Made by a program: the position numbers and the translations under genes
Notes under the pieces: generated by a model
Seen by the model: the letters and a program-made list of their open reading frames with translations, nothing else
Database searches by the model: none
What the model was told of the DNA's origin: nothing
In this document: positions 8,091-15,961 of the stretch, piece after piece
Position numbering within the stretch: position 1 is the stretch's first letter
Layout of the letters: the number at the start of each line of letters is the position of its first letter
DNA from: Pseudomonadales bacterium
GTDB taxonomy: Bacteria > Pseudomonadota > Gammaproteobacteria > Pseudomonadales > Azotimanducaceae
NCBI GenBank assembly: GCA_016779565.1
Contig: JADHNJ010000029.1
Span: 1-32,965, forward strand
Direction: 5' to 3'
DNA: 32,965 bases

Positions 8091-9008
8091 ATGAAGTTAG
8101 GAATTAACGGCACAGGTCTGGTTCAGACAGCATCAGTTGATGCGATTACGGCAGATGCACTTAAAGCGGAGCAAGCGGGTTTTCACAGTTATTGGCTGGC
8201 AGAGCATCCCACCGGGGGCTTTGATGCTTTGACGGTACTTGCCTTGGTGGGGCAAAAGACCGCTCGCATTGAGCTTGGAACAGCGATTGTGCCGACCTTC
8301 CCGAGACACCCAATGACCCTAGCGGGCCAAGCACTAACAGCAGCCTCGGCCATGGACTGCCCCATCACCCTAGGCATTGGTCTGTCGCATCAAGTTATGA
8401 TGGCATCTTTGGGTTTGCCTTTCGATAAACCGATTGGCCATTTGCGGGACTATCTTTCGGTGCTCATGCCCTTGATTAACCAAGGTCAAGTTAACTTCAG
8501 CGGCGATCACTATCAGTGTCAGGGCAACTTCTTTCAACCGCCAAAGCGCACGCCCAGTGTGCTGGTTGCAGCCCTGGGTCCTCAAGCTTTAAGGGTCGCT
8601 GGCCACAGAACGGATGGCACCACCCTAGCTTGGGTCGGGCCTAAGACCATTCAAAGCCACATTAAGCCACGACTCTTTGAGGCCGCCGCGAAAGCAGGTA
8701 AGCCAGAACCTCGAATTTTAGCGACGCTTCCAATCTGCATTACCTCTGACGAAAAAAAGCGCCGAGAACAAATCTCAAGGAACCTCGCGTTTTATGCCGA
8801 ATTGCCCTCCTATAAGGCCATGTTCGAACGCGAGGGCGTCTCTCAACCCGGTGACATTGCGTTAGTGGGCACCGCCGAGAAGGTCGCTGAAGGCCTTGCT
8901 CTACTCGCAGAGGCGGGGGTAACCGACTTTGCTGCTTCGTTGTTTACGACAACCGCTGAGGAAGCATCAGAAACCTACACCTTTTTAACCCGCCAACTGA
9001 CCCGTTAA
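8091..9008 (+). CDS. LLM-class (luciferase-like) flavin/F420-dependent oxidoreductase
   Basis: A 305-residue single-domain TIM-barrel protein of the bacterial luciferase superfamily. Features include the N-terminal AEQAGFHSYWLAEH segment, the strand-3 LGTAIVPTFPRHPMTLA and GIGLSH, and a C-terminal LVGTAEKVAEGLALLAEAGV. It resembles members annotated as F420-dependent LLM oxidoreductases. Sequence alone does not separate F420 from FMN users, and no F420 biosynthesis gene is visible here. The start is clear: GAGAGG at 8081-8086, four bases before ATG. It is transcribed divergently from the response regulator, and the amine-oxidase-like gene follows after 171 bases. Substrate unknown. Confidence 0.85.
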   Translation: MKLGINGTGLVQTASVDAITADALKAEQAGFHSYWLAEHPTGGFDALTVLALVGQKTARIELGTAIVPTFPRHPMTLAGQALTAASAMDCPITLGIGLSHQVMMASLGLPFDKPIGHLRDYLSVLMPLINQGQVNFSGDHYQCQGNFFQPPKRTPSVLVAALGPQALRVAGHRTDGTTLAWVGPKTIQSHIKPRLFEAAAKAGKPEPRILATLPICITSDEKKRREQISRNLAFYAELPSYKAMFEREGVSQPGDIALVGTAEKVAEGLALLAEAGVTDFAASLFTTTAEEASETYTFLTRQLTR

Positions 9009-9120
9009 CCGAACAGTTTGTTGGGCCAGCACCCTCATAGGACGCCCTTTCCAAAAGCGCGACTAAGTGGGCCAATACTATCCGAGGCTTTGCTGCCCAT
9101 CCTCGCCTACGTCTCCCAGC

Positions 9121-9150
9121 TTGGGCAAAGACCTGCAATGTCGGTATGAT
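9121..9150 (+). promoter_or_regulatory. candidate sigma70 promoter for the amine-oxidase-like gene
   Basis: TTGGGC at 9121-9126 and TATGAT at 9145-9150 are separated by 18 bases. The -10 box matches five of six consensus bases, while the -35 box is weak. Initiation would fall near 9157, about 23 bases before the ATG. Confidence 0.35.
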
Positions 9151-9179
9151 TTAATCAAGCACAAAAATCAAAGGCTAAG

Positions 9180-10406
9180 ATGCCTTTTCATGTCACTATC
9201 ATCGGTGCTGGTGTGGCCGGGCTAACCGCGGCTCATCTATTACAGCAGCACAACTGCTCAATCACCCTGATCGAGGGCGGCAATCGCGTGGGCGGCAGAA
9301 CCTTTACTCGGCAGCACGAGCGTCACCTCGAGGAACAAGGTGCCGAATTTTTCCATCCGGCCCATCATCACAGGCTGCGAGCAGCACTCGAGGAAAGCGG
9401 TCTTCCTGCCCAAGATCTAAAGGATCTTGCAACCCTTTGGGTGAGCGCTGGCAAAGGCAAGCTTGGCGACCCAGTTCATCCAGAGATCAAAGCCCTCTGC
9501 CGCCATATCGATACGGATGTCGCGCTCATCAACCCGCATCGCTGGATCACGCCCGAAACTGCCCATCTGGACCGTCCCTTTACCGAATATCTTGCCAAAC
9601 ATCCTGCCAGCGACACTGTACACTCAGAATTTTTAGCCTGGACCGGCACGCTAACAGGAGCCGATCCACAAGAATTTAGCGCTCTGGGATTGCTTCGAGA
9701 CTTTAAAATGTTCGGCACTACTGAGGCGGCGCTCACAGCTGTGGAACAACGAATTGCCGGTGGCACTATGCAGCTGGCGCTGTCTCTCGCAAAACCATTG
9801 ATGCCCCAAATACGTTTTGAGACCCGAGTGGTTGCTGTACATGAGGCTGTTGCGGGCTTTGAGATTATTACTCACACCGACGAACGCATCAGCGCAGACG
9901 CAGTCATTATCACCGTTCCATTTAATACCCTACACCAATGTCAATTCCCTGGGTTGTTCCCTGCATTGGCTCAAGCTAGTCGCAACCGACACACCAACAG
10001 AAGCCGAAAACGCTGGTTCGATCCTGAGACTATTTTTAACCCACGCATTGCCACTGACCCTACAAGCCTTAGCTATCTTGATGTAACCGCCAGCGCCGGT
10101 TGTATCATCGCAGCCGATGAAATCTCTGGTGATCAAGCGGCGGCGCATCTTGATTTACCGATCGCGCCCATGGCCAGCGCTCGAAGTCATAGCTGGCAGG
10201 ATGACCCGCTGGCCGCCGGCGCTTGGATGACCATTAGACCAGGACAAGCGCTCGTACTAGACGACCTTCAGAGATGGAACATTCAAAACCCTCGCTGCCA
10301 GGTCGCTGGAGGGGATGTGTCACCAATATGGCCCGGCTGGATCGAGGGCGCAATCGCCGCCGGAACTAGCGCTGTAACTCGGCTCATTCAAAGTACGACC
10401 CACTAA
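9180..10406 (+). CDS. FAD-dependent amine oxidase-like oxidoreductase
   Basis: A 408-residue flavoprotein of the monoamine oxidase/phytoene desaturase type. The dinucleotide-binding motif GAGVAG is at 9-14, followed by IEGGNRVGGRT (32-42), where FAD is bound. Near the C-terminus GGDVSPIWPGWIEGAIAAG corresponds to the second FAD-contacting block, but with GGD in place of the common GTE. At 408 residues it is slightly shorter than typical flavin amine oxidases. The segment after the VPFN strand (about residues 245-300) is unusually basic and poorly conserved in appearance. No Tat or Sec signal is seen, so it is cytoplasmic. Its TAA stop interlocks with the TAG of the convergent glycosyltransferase gene. 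Substrate unknown. Confidence 0.85.
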   Translation: MPFHVTIIGAGVAGLTAAHLLQQHNCSITLIEGGNRVGGRTFTRQHERHLEEQGAEFFHPAHHHRLRAALEESGLPAQDLKDLATLWVSAGKGKLGDPVHPEIKALCRHIDTDVALINPHRWITPETAHLDRPFTEYLAKHPASDTVHSEFLAWTGTLTGADPQEFSALGLLRDFKMFGTTEAALTAVEQRIAGGTMQLALSLAKPLMPQIRFETRVVAVHEAVAGFEIITHTDERISADAVIITVPFNTLHQCQFPGLFPALAQASRNRHTNRSRKRWFDPETIFNPRIATDPTSLSYLDVTASAGCIIAADEISGDQAAAHLDLPIAPMASARSHSWQDDPLAAGAWMTIRPGQALVLDDLQRWNIQNPRCQVAGGDVSPIWPGWIEGAIAAGTSAVTRLIQSTTH

Positions 10407-11221
10407 TCTCGCCAGTGCTCTTTCACAAACGGACACGGTTTGTGAAAACAACAGAAGTGTCCTCGCCAGCTCTTGTGCAAGCGTTTTTCAGGGACAAACA
10501 GGTTTCGTAAATGTTCAAGTACTGATACCTCCGTCCCGTTCGTCCACTTGCCAACCAAGGCATCATCAGGATTTGGCTCTCCCGGGAAAGCGATCACCCG
10601 CGCAGACTTAGGCAAGCTCGCTGGCCGAAAATAACGCCCTATATAACCCGGCAAACAGTGCACTCTATAATGCTTTACCCAGTCATTTGGCCAAAACTTG
10701 ACGCCTCCACGAACGGAACGTGTGACATAGTGCTGCTCGAATCGGTAATGCTCGGCGATGGCTTGAGGGTTTTTTTGAAAATTCTCTAATAAGTAAGTTT
10801 GAGCACCGACCTTGAAACGAAACAACGTTGTCTGCCCCAGGTTCGATAACGGTTTCAACCAGTTTCGTGCCAGCACCACATCCGTTTCAGCACCAAATTC
10901 AAAAAAGGGCGTAAGGTCACCGACGATTACAGAATCTAAATCGATATACAGGGCCACGCCCTCAATACCCGCTAAATTGGCCTGCCATATGGCGACTTTA
11001 CGCCACATGCCGGGTACCCCCGTAGGCAGATCGCAATTGAGGTCCGGCAGTTCGTGGCAGACAACCTCTGATCGAATGCCACTTTTATCATCGGTAAAAC
11101 AATGCAGCGTAAAGGCATCCTGCAAATTCCTGTCAACCATGCCAAACAAGCGATTGACATATTCAGGACCGTACTTGGTGCCCCACTTAAAACATAGGAC
11201 CTGGCGATTTACGCTTTGCAA
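10403..11221 (-). CDS. GT-A-like glycosyltransferase, uncharacterised
   Basis: A 272-residue protein beginning VLCFKWGTKYGPEYVNRL and containing LYIDLDSVIVGDL, a DxD-type motif (residues 94-96 from the TTG start) expected to bind a metal and a nucleotide sugar. Further on are WRKVAIW and FWPNDWVKHYRVHC, a pattern I associate with a common but uncharacterised proteobacterial glycosyltransferase group. Donor and acceptor cannot be inferred. The frame is open from an ATG at 11236, but GGAGGT lies inside that codon run, six bases before a TTG at 11221, and the conserved region begins right after. I therefore place the start at TTG 11221. No other polysaccharide gene is adjacent. The 3' end overlaps the amine-oxidase-like gene by four bases. 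Confidence 0.75.
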   Translation of the reverse strand: MQSVNRQVLCFKWGTKYGPEYVNRLFGMVDRNLQDAFTLHCFTDDKSGIRSEVVCHELPDLNCDLPTGVPGMWRKVAIWQANLAGIEGVALYIDLDSVIVGDLTPFFEFGAETDVVLARNWLKPLSNLGQTTLFRFKVGAQTYLLENFQKNPQAIAEHYRFEQHYVTRSVRGGVKFWPNDWVKHYRVHCLPGYIGRYFRPASLPKSARVIAFPGEPNPDDALVGKWTNGTEVSVLEHLRNLFVPEKRLHKSWRGHFCCFHKPCPFVKEHWRD

Positions 11222-11227
11222 GCGGTC

Positions 11228-11233
11228 ACCTCC
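11228..11233 (-). promoter_or_regulatory. ribosome binding site setting a TTG start
   Basis: On the minus strand the bases read ATGGGAGGTGACCGCTTG. GGAGGT is a full Shine-Dalgarno match, spaced six bases from the TTG at 11221. It would be coding sequence if the ATG at 11236 were the start, and that ATG has no comparable site upstream. Confidence 0.65.
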
Positions 11234-11236
11234 CAT

Positions 11237-12012
11237 TGCATTTGATCCTTAACGCGCTCGCCCCACAGGATGAACTGTTTTATCAGCACCATCGTCTTGC
11301 CTGCTCAGTGTTATTGAAAATGACCGAACTATGACTTTGGGATCTATGATTAGTTCCCACAATTGCTGGAGTTGGCTTCCTTTGCCTTACAAGTTTTTGC
11401 TGAGCAGGCAACAGCCTAACCACCCGATCTTTTTAACCGGCATCCCAACATATCAACACCTTGCAGTAATGCCTTTGAGGCATCCCAAACACGCTTATAG
11501 GCGCTTCAGGCTTTATCGTTTCATGCAGGTTTCAGGTCGGCAAGCTGGCGTGGCCTGCTCATTAAGGCTAGCCGTCAAACAATGAGACGACCAGCCATCA
11601 CTGTGTGCCGATAAGACCAATACGACGCCAAAGGCTTATTCAATCGAGAGGCGGCCTAATTATCGAGGCAGCCGAATCACCTAAGACCAAAGACCTGCCG
11701 GGATCAGTAGCCAAGCGTCCTAATCGAATTTTCCATCAGTTCCCACAGAAATTCTTAAAAACGTGTTGCTAAACCTTCTGAGTGCTTATCGATAGGTGTT
11801 TGAATTAGCGCTTATCGATCGGTGTTTGCATTGAAGTTGCTTGATCGTGTGGCGATAGGTGCGACCATCGCAGAGGGGTTGCACCGCTCGGGTAAAGCGC
11901 GTTCATCGGATCAGGCCCGCTACCTGACCCGCCTGAACTCGCAGCCTTCTGCCCTCGGCGATTCTCTTGCCGATGAGCAGATTGCCTACACCCTTGTGAA
12001 TTTACCTGGGTA
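11237..12012. other. gene-poor 0.78 kb intergenic region
   Basis: No recognised gene lies between the glycosyltransferase start and the ilvE stop. An 84-codon plus-strand frame at 11331-11585 has no ribosome-binding site and an unconvincing composition. The right half contains a 19-base direct repeat and a short open frame (both listed separately). No terminator with a T-run is seen after ilvE. Confidence 0.6.
11784..11828. repeat. 19-bp direct repeat GCTTATCGATMGGTGTTTG
   Basis: Copies at 11784-11802 and 11810-11828 differ at one base (A or C after ATCGAT) and start 26 bases apart. Each contains the palindrome ATCGAT, extended to TATCGATA in the first copy. The pair sits directly before the short open frame at 11822. 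It could be a regulator-binding site or the trace of a small duplication. Confidence 0.7.
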
Positions 12013-12037
12013 TCAAACGACAACCGTCCAACCGTAA
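11822..12037 (+). CDS. possible small ORF or gene remnant, unrecognised
   Basis: A 71-codon frame starting at a GTG, with translation including LLDRVAIGATIAEGLHRSGK and ending in TTTVQP. I do not recognise it. Codon choice looks coding-like (many G/C third positions, few rare codons), which most spurious frames here lack. Against it: there is no Shine-Dalgarno site, the start lies inside a direct repeat, and the last 25 bases overlap the 3' end of ilvE on the other strand. It may be a remnant of a longer gene or chance. Confidence 0.2.
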   Translation: MFALKLLDRVAIGATIAEGLHRSGKARSSDQARYLTRLNSQPSALGDSLADEQIAYTLVNLPGYQTTTVQP

Positions 12038-13050
12038 GGGTCCGCTTCCTCGCCCTTTTGAATCGCCGTTAGTCGGTCATACAACTGTTGGGTTACCGGA
12101 CCGATGGATTCCCCTTCCCCGTAAAAGCGGTACCAATGATCATTCATTCGTACCTTACCCACCGGAGAAATAACTGCCGCAGTTCCACAAGCGGCAAACT
12201 CTTCGATGTCATCAACTTCCTCCAAGAAGGGCACTGGCCGCTCTTCAACAGGCAAGCCTAGAACGTCTTCAGCAAGCGTCATCACACTCCGCCGGGTCAC
12301 GCTTGGTAAAATGGATTCTGACTTCGGCGTGACCATTCGACCATCCTTCATCTTAAGCACAATATTGGCAGACCCTGCCTCCTCTAAAAACCGGTGGCCG
12401 GCGGGGTCCAGGTACAGCGCTTCCTGCGCGCCCAGTTCCTTGGCCATACGAGTCGCCAACAGGCCGCCCGCATAATTAGCACCAGCTTTATAGGCCCCTA
12501 AACCCTTCGGCGCGGCTCGGTCTAAATCAATGACCGCTAAATCAATAAGATTGAGCCCTCCGCCTTTATAGTAAGGACCAACGGGCGATACAAACACTCT
12601 AAACTCAAACTCAGGCGCTGGCCGTAATCCTAAATTTTCACCAACACCCACTAAAAAAGGTCGAATGTAAAGGCTCGCGCCGCTGCCGTAAGGCGGGACC
12701 CAAGCTGCATTGGCGCGCACCGTTTGTAAAATGCCGTTCATAAAGAGTGATTCTGGCACTTCGGGCATCAGCAGGCGGTTGGTCGTTCGCGCCATTCTCT
12801 GGCAATTGAGATCAGGCCTGAAGAGCAGCACTTCGCCACTGGGTGCGGTTTGCGCTTTTAAACCCTCAAAGCAAGACTGGGCATAATGCAAAACCGTTGA
12901 ACCTTCATGAACCTGCATGAGCGCAGATTCAATAAGCTCGCCCTCACTCCAGCTACCATTCTGCCAACGAGCGGTGTACCGGTAGTCTGTCTCGACGTAA
13001 GAAAAGTCTAGATTACTCCAGTCCAGCGACACTTTATCTGTATTTCCCAC
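12013..13050 (-). CDS. ilvE: branched-chain amino acid aminotransferase
   Basis: A 345-residue fold-type IV PLP enzyme that exchanges amino groups between glutamate and the 2-oxo acids of leucine, isoleucine and valine. The PLP-binding Lys188 lies in GAYKAGANYAG. The upstream block YAQSCFEGLKA and the C-terminal EEVDDIEEFAACGTAAVISPVG and DPYGWTVVV are typical of the roughly 350-residue BCAT subgroup, which is longer than the 309-residue E. coli IlvE. The start is GTG at 13050, supported by AGGGAG a few bases upstream. The gene stands alone: the PPOX-type gene upstream is 340 bases away and no other ilv or leu gene is in the window. Confidence 0.93.
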   Translation of the reverse strand: MGNTDKVSLDWSNLDFSYVETDYRYTARWQNGSWSEGELIESALMQVHEGSTVLHYAQSCFEGLKAQTAPSGEVLLFRPDLNCQRMARTTNRLLMPEVPESLFMNGILQTVRANAAWVPPYGSGASLYIRPFLVGVGENLGLRPAPEFEFRVFVSPVGPYYKGGGLNLIDLAVIDLDRAAPKGLGAYKAGANYAGGLLATRMAKELGAQEALYLDPAGHRFLEEAGSANIVLKMKDGRMVTPKSESILPSVTRRSVMTLAEDVLGLPVEERPVPFLEEVDDIEEFAACGTAAVISPVGKVRMNDHWYRFYGEGESIGPVTQQLYDRLTAIQKGEEADPYGWTVVV

Positions 13051-13390
13051 GGTTCTCCCTCTCGTTATCCAAAACCCCTAAGCTTGCCTTCATGGTGCTG
13101 GCGCGCATCTTGACACCCGACGACCCGTTTTACCAAAAAAAAGGAAGTGCAATCCCCACACCTTGAGGACCGTTACCGAGCCTGCTTATTTCAAGACTTT
13201 ACGATGTCACACAGCACACTCATATTAAAGCGCTCTAAGACTGAAAACCCGTCGCGCTCTAGGCCGCTAAAAAATTTGTTAAAGCTGCCCAATATTTTCT
13301 AACCGGCTCCAGACACCGAGGGCTGCCTAAAACCCTTCATGGCCCATTGGAGCTACCTCGGCCAACCGAGCCTGGCAGCAAGATTATACG
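13051..13390. other. 340-bp intergenic region upstream of ilvE
   Basis: No gene is seen. A run of eight A (13135-13142, plus strand) lies roughly 90 bases upstream of the ilvE start. A small hairpin, CTCGG-CCAA-CCGAG, at 13357-13370 sits about 20 bases beyond the PPOX-type stop codon and might end that transcript, but no T-run follows. No clear attenuator leader peptide for ilvE was found. Confidence 0.4.
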
Positions 13391-13801
13391 CTAGCGAATC
13401 ACGCCGTGGATGGTCTCGGGTTGCAGTCGCAAAATCACCCGTTTCCCGTCAATCAACCATTGAGATAGGTCTTCGGGTGCGGGATAGCCTACCGCTTCAA
13501 TGTTATCAAAAACTTTTGACGTAGCGACTTCTAAGGCCTCGGTTTCAACGGTTACTCGACACCCCAGGGACACAAAATTAAAAGGCTCTTGATTACTAAT
13601 GATGCACAGATTTGCTCTTGGATCTCGATTCAAAGCCCGACGTTTGATCGTATAACCCGGCGTGGAAACCACGAGTGTATCGCCATCAACTGCGTAAGCG
13701 ACAACCGAGGATGCAGGGGCGCCATCTCGCTTCAAGTGCGTCAACACCGCCCATCGATGCTCGGCAACAAAATCGTTATACGCCGAAATATCTGAGATCA
13801 T
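13391..13801 (-). CDS. pyridoxamine 5'-phosphate oxidase/FDOR-type flavin or F420-binding protein
   Basis: A 136-residue split-beta-barrel protein, with AVLTHLKRDGAPASSVVAYA at the N-terminus and ALNRDPRANLCIIS in the middle. This matches the small PPOX-like families often annotated as F420-dependent enzymes (FDOR-B), which reduce or bind diverse substrates in the cytoplasm. It is too short and lacks the features of true PdxH. Whether it uses F420, FMN or heme cannot be told from sequence. ATG 13801 is preceded by AAGGAAAG. The dienelactone hydrolase gene lies 154 bases upstream on the same strand, so co-transcription is possible but not tight. Confidence 0.83.
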   Translation of the reverse strand: MISDISAYNDFVAEHRWAVLTHLKRDGAPASSVVAYAVDGDTLVVSTPGYTIKRRALNRDPRANLCIISNQEPFNFVSLGCRVTVETEALEVATSKVFDNIEAVGYPAPEDLSQWLIDGKRVILRLQPETIHGVIR

Positions 13802-13955
13802 ATACTTTCCTTGTCATCGCAATTCCCATTATTCGGTTTCCCCTCGGGCGGACCGACGTAAGTGGCGTGCGCCACCCAGAGCGCCTAGGCAGATGACCGC
13901 CGCACATTCATTGATCTTGGAAAAGTCCCCATGCCTCGATCAACCAAACGTTACA

Positions 13956-14843
13956 TTAAGGTATGCGGGTGCCTGCGGCATTAAACTCGATGCTGTTTTG
14001 GTTTACCGACGGAAAAACCTCTCGGAACAAGCTCAGCATATTCTGAGTCGATCGTCGATCAGCCGCTTCATGCAGGTGACCGGGTGGGCCAATCCGCTTC
14101 GCCAACGCAAAACCGTGCGGCGTTCGAGCATGGTCTACAAAGCTCCAATCTACCCCGGCTTCGTCCATTTCAGCAAAAAACCGATCCTTATTAGTTTGAG
14201 ATACAAGATGGTCCTCAGCGCCGTTTTCAATAAGGACAATCGTATTCTGATTATAATTATTAGGCGCAGTTTTAACCTTTGGCCGAGTGGCACCAAATCT
14301 CGCTGGGCTAGGGTCTTCACCCGTCTGCAGCAACCCGTGAAAAGACACCACCGCGCTTAGATCTAAACCGCCGCGCACGCCTTCGAGTACTGCCATGCCG
14401 CCAAAACAATAGCCAATGGCTGCAGGTGATATCGCTTGGTCACTCGCTGAATCAGCCTGCCCGGCTTCAATCCAAGCCCCGAGCAAAGCTCTAAATAAGC
14501 GATGATCATGATCGAGCCAGACCATGGCATCAAAGCATTTTTTCTGAAAACCCTCTATCAAGCTCGGATCTTTTGGGAATTCTCTCTCACCTTGAGGAAC
14601 CCGTCCGCCATACATATCGATGGCGAGTCCGACATAGCCTAGTCGAGCTAGGTATTCAGCGACATCACGATCGAATTGTTTGAGTCCTTGGTAATTATGG
14701 ATAACCAACACCAAAGGCCTAGGCCCGAGGTTCTCAGGCGGCGCGACTAAATCACCCTCATAGCGATCCCCCTCAAACTCCAAGGCAATTTTGCGCCGTT
14801 GTAATTCAGGTGCCGGTGGCCAAAATTCTAAGGCTTCGCTCAT
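13956..14843 (-). CDS. dienelactone hydrolase family alpha/beta hydrolase
   Basis: A 295-residue cytoplasmic alpha/beta hydrolase. The nucleophile is Cys in the elbow GYCFGG (Cys146 from the chosen start), as in true dienelactone hydrolases. A candidate acid is in NGAEDHLVS and the catalytic His in TPHGFA. The early strand reads RPLVLVIHNYQGL, typical of the family. Members cleave enol-lactones or other esters, and the substrate here is unknown. The frame is open from 14861, but GGGAGA six bases before ATG 14843 fixes the start there. The gene is divergent from the 2OG oxygenase gene across about 216 bases. Confidence 0.9.
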   Translation of the reverse strand: MSEALEFWPPAPELQRRKIALEFEGDRYEGDLVAPPENLGPRPLVLVIHNYQGLKQFDRDVAEYLARLGYVGLAIDMYGGRVPQGEREFPKDPSLIEGFQKKCFDAMVWLDHDHRLFRALLGAWIEAGQADSASDQAISPAAIGYCFGGMAVLEGVRGGLDLSAVVSFHGLLQTGEDPSPARFGATRPKVKTAPNNYNQNTIVLIENGAEDHLVSQTNKDRFFAEMDEAGVDWSFVDHARTPHGFALAKRIGPPGHLHEAADRRSTQNMLSLFREVFPSVNQNSIEFNAAGTRIP

Positions 14844-15047
14844 AGCAATTCTCCCAATCAAACCAATACTCTAGGCCACCCTCATAAGCGCTGTCTAGGG
14901 CGTAGTCCAAGCGTTATCATCATTGCTTCTACACTCAGATCTGCTTTTTGATTTCTGCTATCATGCTGCAACAAAGCACTTTTTTACTTTTGCTGTGGGG
15001 TGGGTCGAAACCGTAATTTAAGCGCGATTGGACGCGCAGGCATTACA

Positions 15048-15053
15048 GGAGGT
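15048..15053 (+). promoter_or_regulatory. ribosome binding site setting a GTG start
   Basis: AGGAGG lies six bases before GTG 15060 (CATTACAGGAGG then TGTTTTC and GTG). The same frame is open from GTG 15000, but that codon has no Shine-Dalgarno site and would put this one inside the coding sequence. Confidence 0.65.
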
Positions 15054-15059
15054 GTTTTC

Positions 15060-15701
15060 GTGATCAAATGCGACGAACAGACCCTTGAGCAACATTTCCC
15101 AACACCGGTTATGACCCTACAATACAGTGGGACAGATGCTTTAAATCGTGACATCTCTGAATTCATCGACACACTCACCAGAGAGCTTGAACCTGACCAT
15201 AAAAATCAGGCACCGCTAGCGGAAAACACCACCCAAGGCGGCTATCAAACAATGCCGAGCCTGAATGTGTTACATCTGCCCGACCCTTCGATGCAACAAC
15301 TAAAGGCAGAGATTGTCTTGCCCGCGATTGAGCACTATCTTGATCAAGTGCTAAAGGTTGATCCTTTTTTTACCCCTATTGAGATCCACAGCTGGGCAGT
15401 ATCCCTAGGACCAGGTGACTGGCAAGCGCCGCATCTGCATCCGAAAGAATATACGTTAATGTCTGGGATCTACTACGTCAGCATACCCACGTCGCCCCAT
15501 CCTGAGGGTACCTTGGAATTTATTAATCCAAATCCTGTGAGCGTGAGTTTGGGGCAACAAGATGCAACCAGAAATTACCGTCCAAAAGACAGTACGGTGG
15601 TGCTGTTTCCACCCTATTACATGCACTACGTTCATCCAATCCGCGCTGAAGGTAAACGACGGATTATTGCCTTTGATGTTCGCTTAGCGCCTAACACCTA
15701 A
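15060..15701 (+). CDS. putative 2OG-Fe(II) oxygenase
   Basis: A 213-residue protein resembling the small 2-oxoglutarate/Fe(II) oxygenase group found in marine bacteria and phages. The core reads WQAPHLHPKEYTLMSGIYYV, followed by GTLEFINP, then FPPYYMHYVHPI and KRRIIAFDV. That supplies a double-stranded beta-helix with an HxH pair, a distal His and an Arg for 2-oxoglutarate. A standard HxD iron motif is not obvious, because the pair here is His-Leu-His. The substrate is unknown. I chose the GTG start at 15060 by its strong ribosome-binding site. The gene ends ten bases before the convergent MoaD/ThiS-like gene, so no room is left for a separate terminator. Confidence 0.82.
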   Translation: MIKCDEQTLEQHFPTPVMTLQYSGTDALNRDISEFIDTLTRELEPDHKNQAPLAENTTQGGYQTMPSLNVLHLPDPSMQQLKAEIVLPAIEHYLDQVLKVDPFFTPIEIHSWAVSLGPGDWQAPHLHPKEYTLMSGIYYVSIPTSPHPEGTLEFINPNPVSVSLGQQDATRNYRPKDSTVVLFPPYYMHYVHPIRAEGKRRIIAFDVRLAPNT

Positions 15702-15711
15702 CGCGTAAAGC

Positions 15712-15954
15712 TCAGCCGCCTGCCAATCTCGGTAACAAAAACACCTCAGCACCAGGAGGGATAGGTTGATCGCGACGGTCACGGTAAATCTCACCATTGA
15801 CCGCTACCGCAACTCCCTGCTCAATTGCATCTCGTAAGCTGGGATAGCGAAGCTCAAGACTCGTCAGTAATTCACCAACCGTCTCTCCGGTCAGCTCCAC
15901 GGATTGCACGCCACCTGCAGCACTACTTAAAAATCCGGAGAGCTGTACCTCCAT
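15712..15954 (-). CDS. MoaD/ThiS-family ubiquitin-fold sulfur carrier
   Basis: An 80-residue beta-grasp protein ending in the Gly-Gly needed for adenylation and thiocarboxylation (LPRLAGG). The internal segments VGELLTSLELRYPSLRDAI, VAVAVNGEI and PPGAEVFLLP match MoaD/ThiS proteins. Such proteins carry sulfur for molybdopterin, thiamine or other thiolation reactions. It begins seven bases after the stop of the molybdenum-subunit gene, with AGGG inside the end of that gene, so the two are probably translationally coupled. This suggests a role linked to the Mo hydroxylase or its cofactor. No moaE, moeB or thiG is in the window, so its activating enzyme must be encoded elsewhere. Confidence 0.88.
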   Translation of the reverse strand: MEVQLSGFLSSAAGGVQSVELTGETVGELLTSLELRYPSLRDAIEQGVAVAVNGEIYRDRRDQPIPPGAEVFLLPRLAGG

Positions 15955-15961
15955 CGTTTAT

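Noticed and set aside
11331-11585. 84-codon plus-strand frame in the large gap before ilvE
   Set aside because: The translation is rich in His, Pro and Arg without pattern, there is no ribosome-binding site and no family resemblance.
13893-14360. 155-codon plus-strand frame
   Set aside because: It is antisense to the dienelactone hydrolase gene, whose catalytic motifs and ribosome-binding site are clear.
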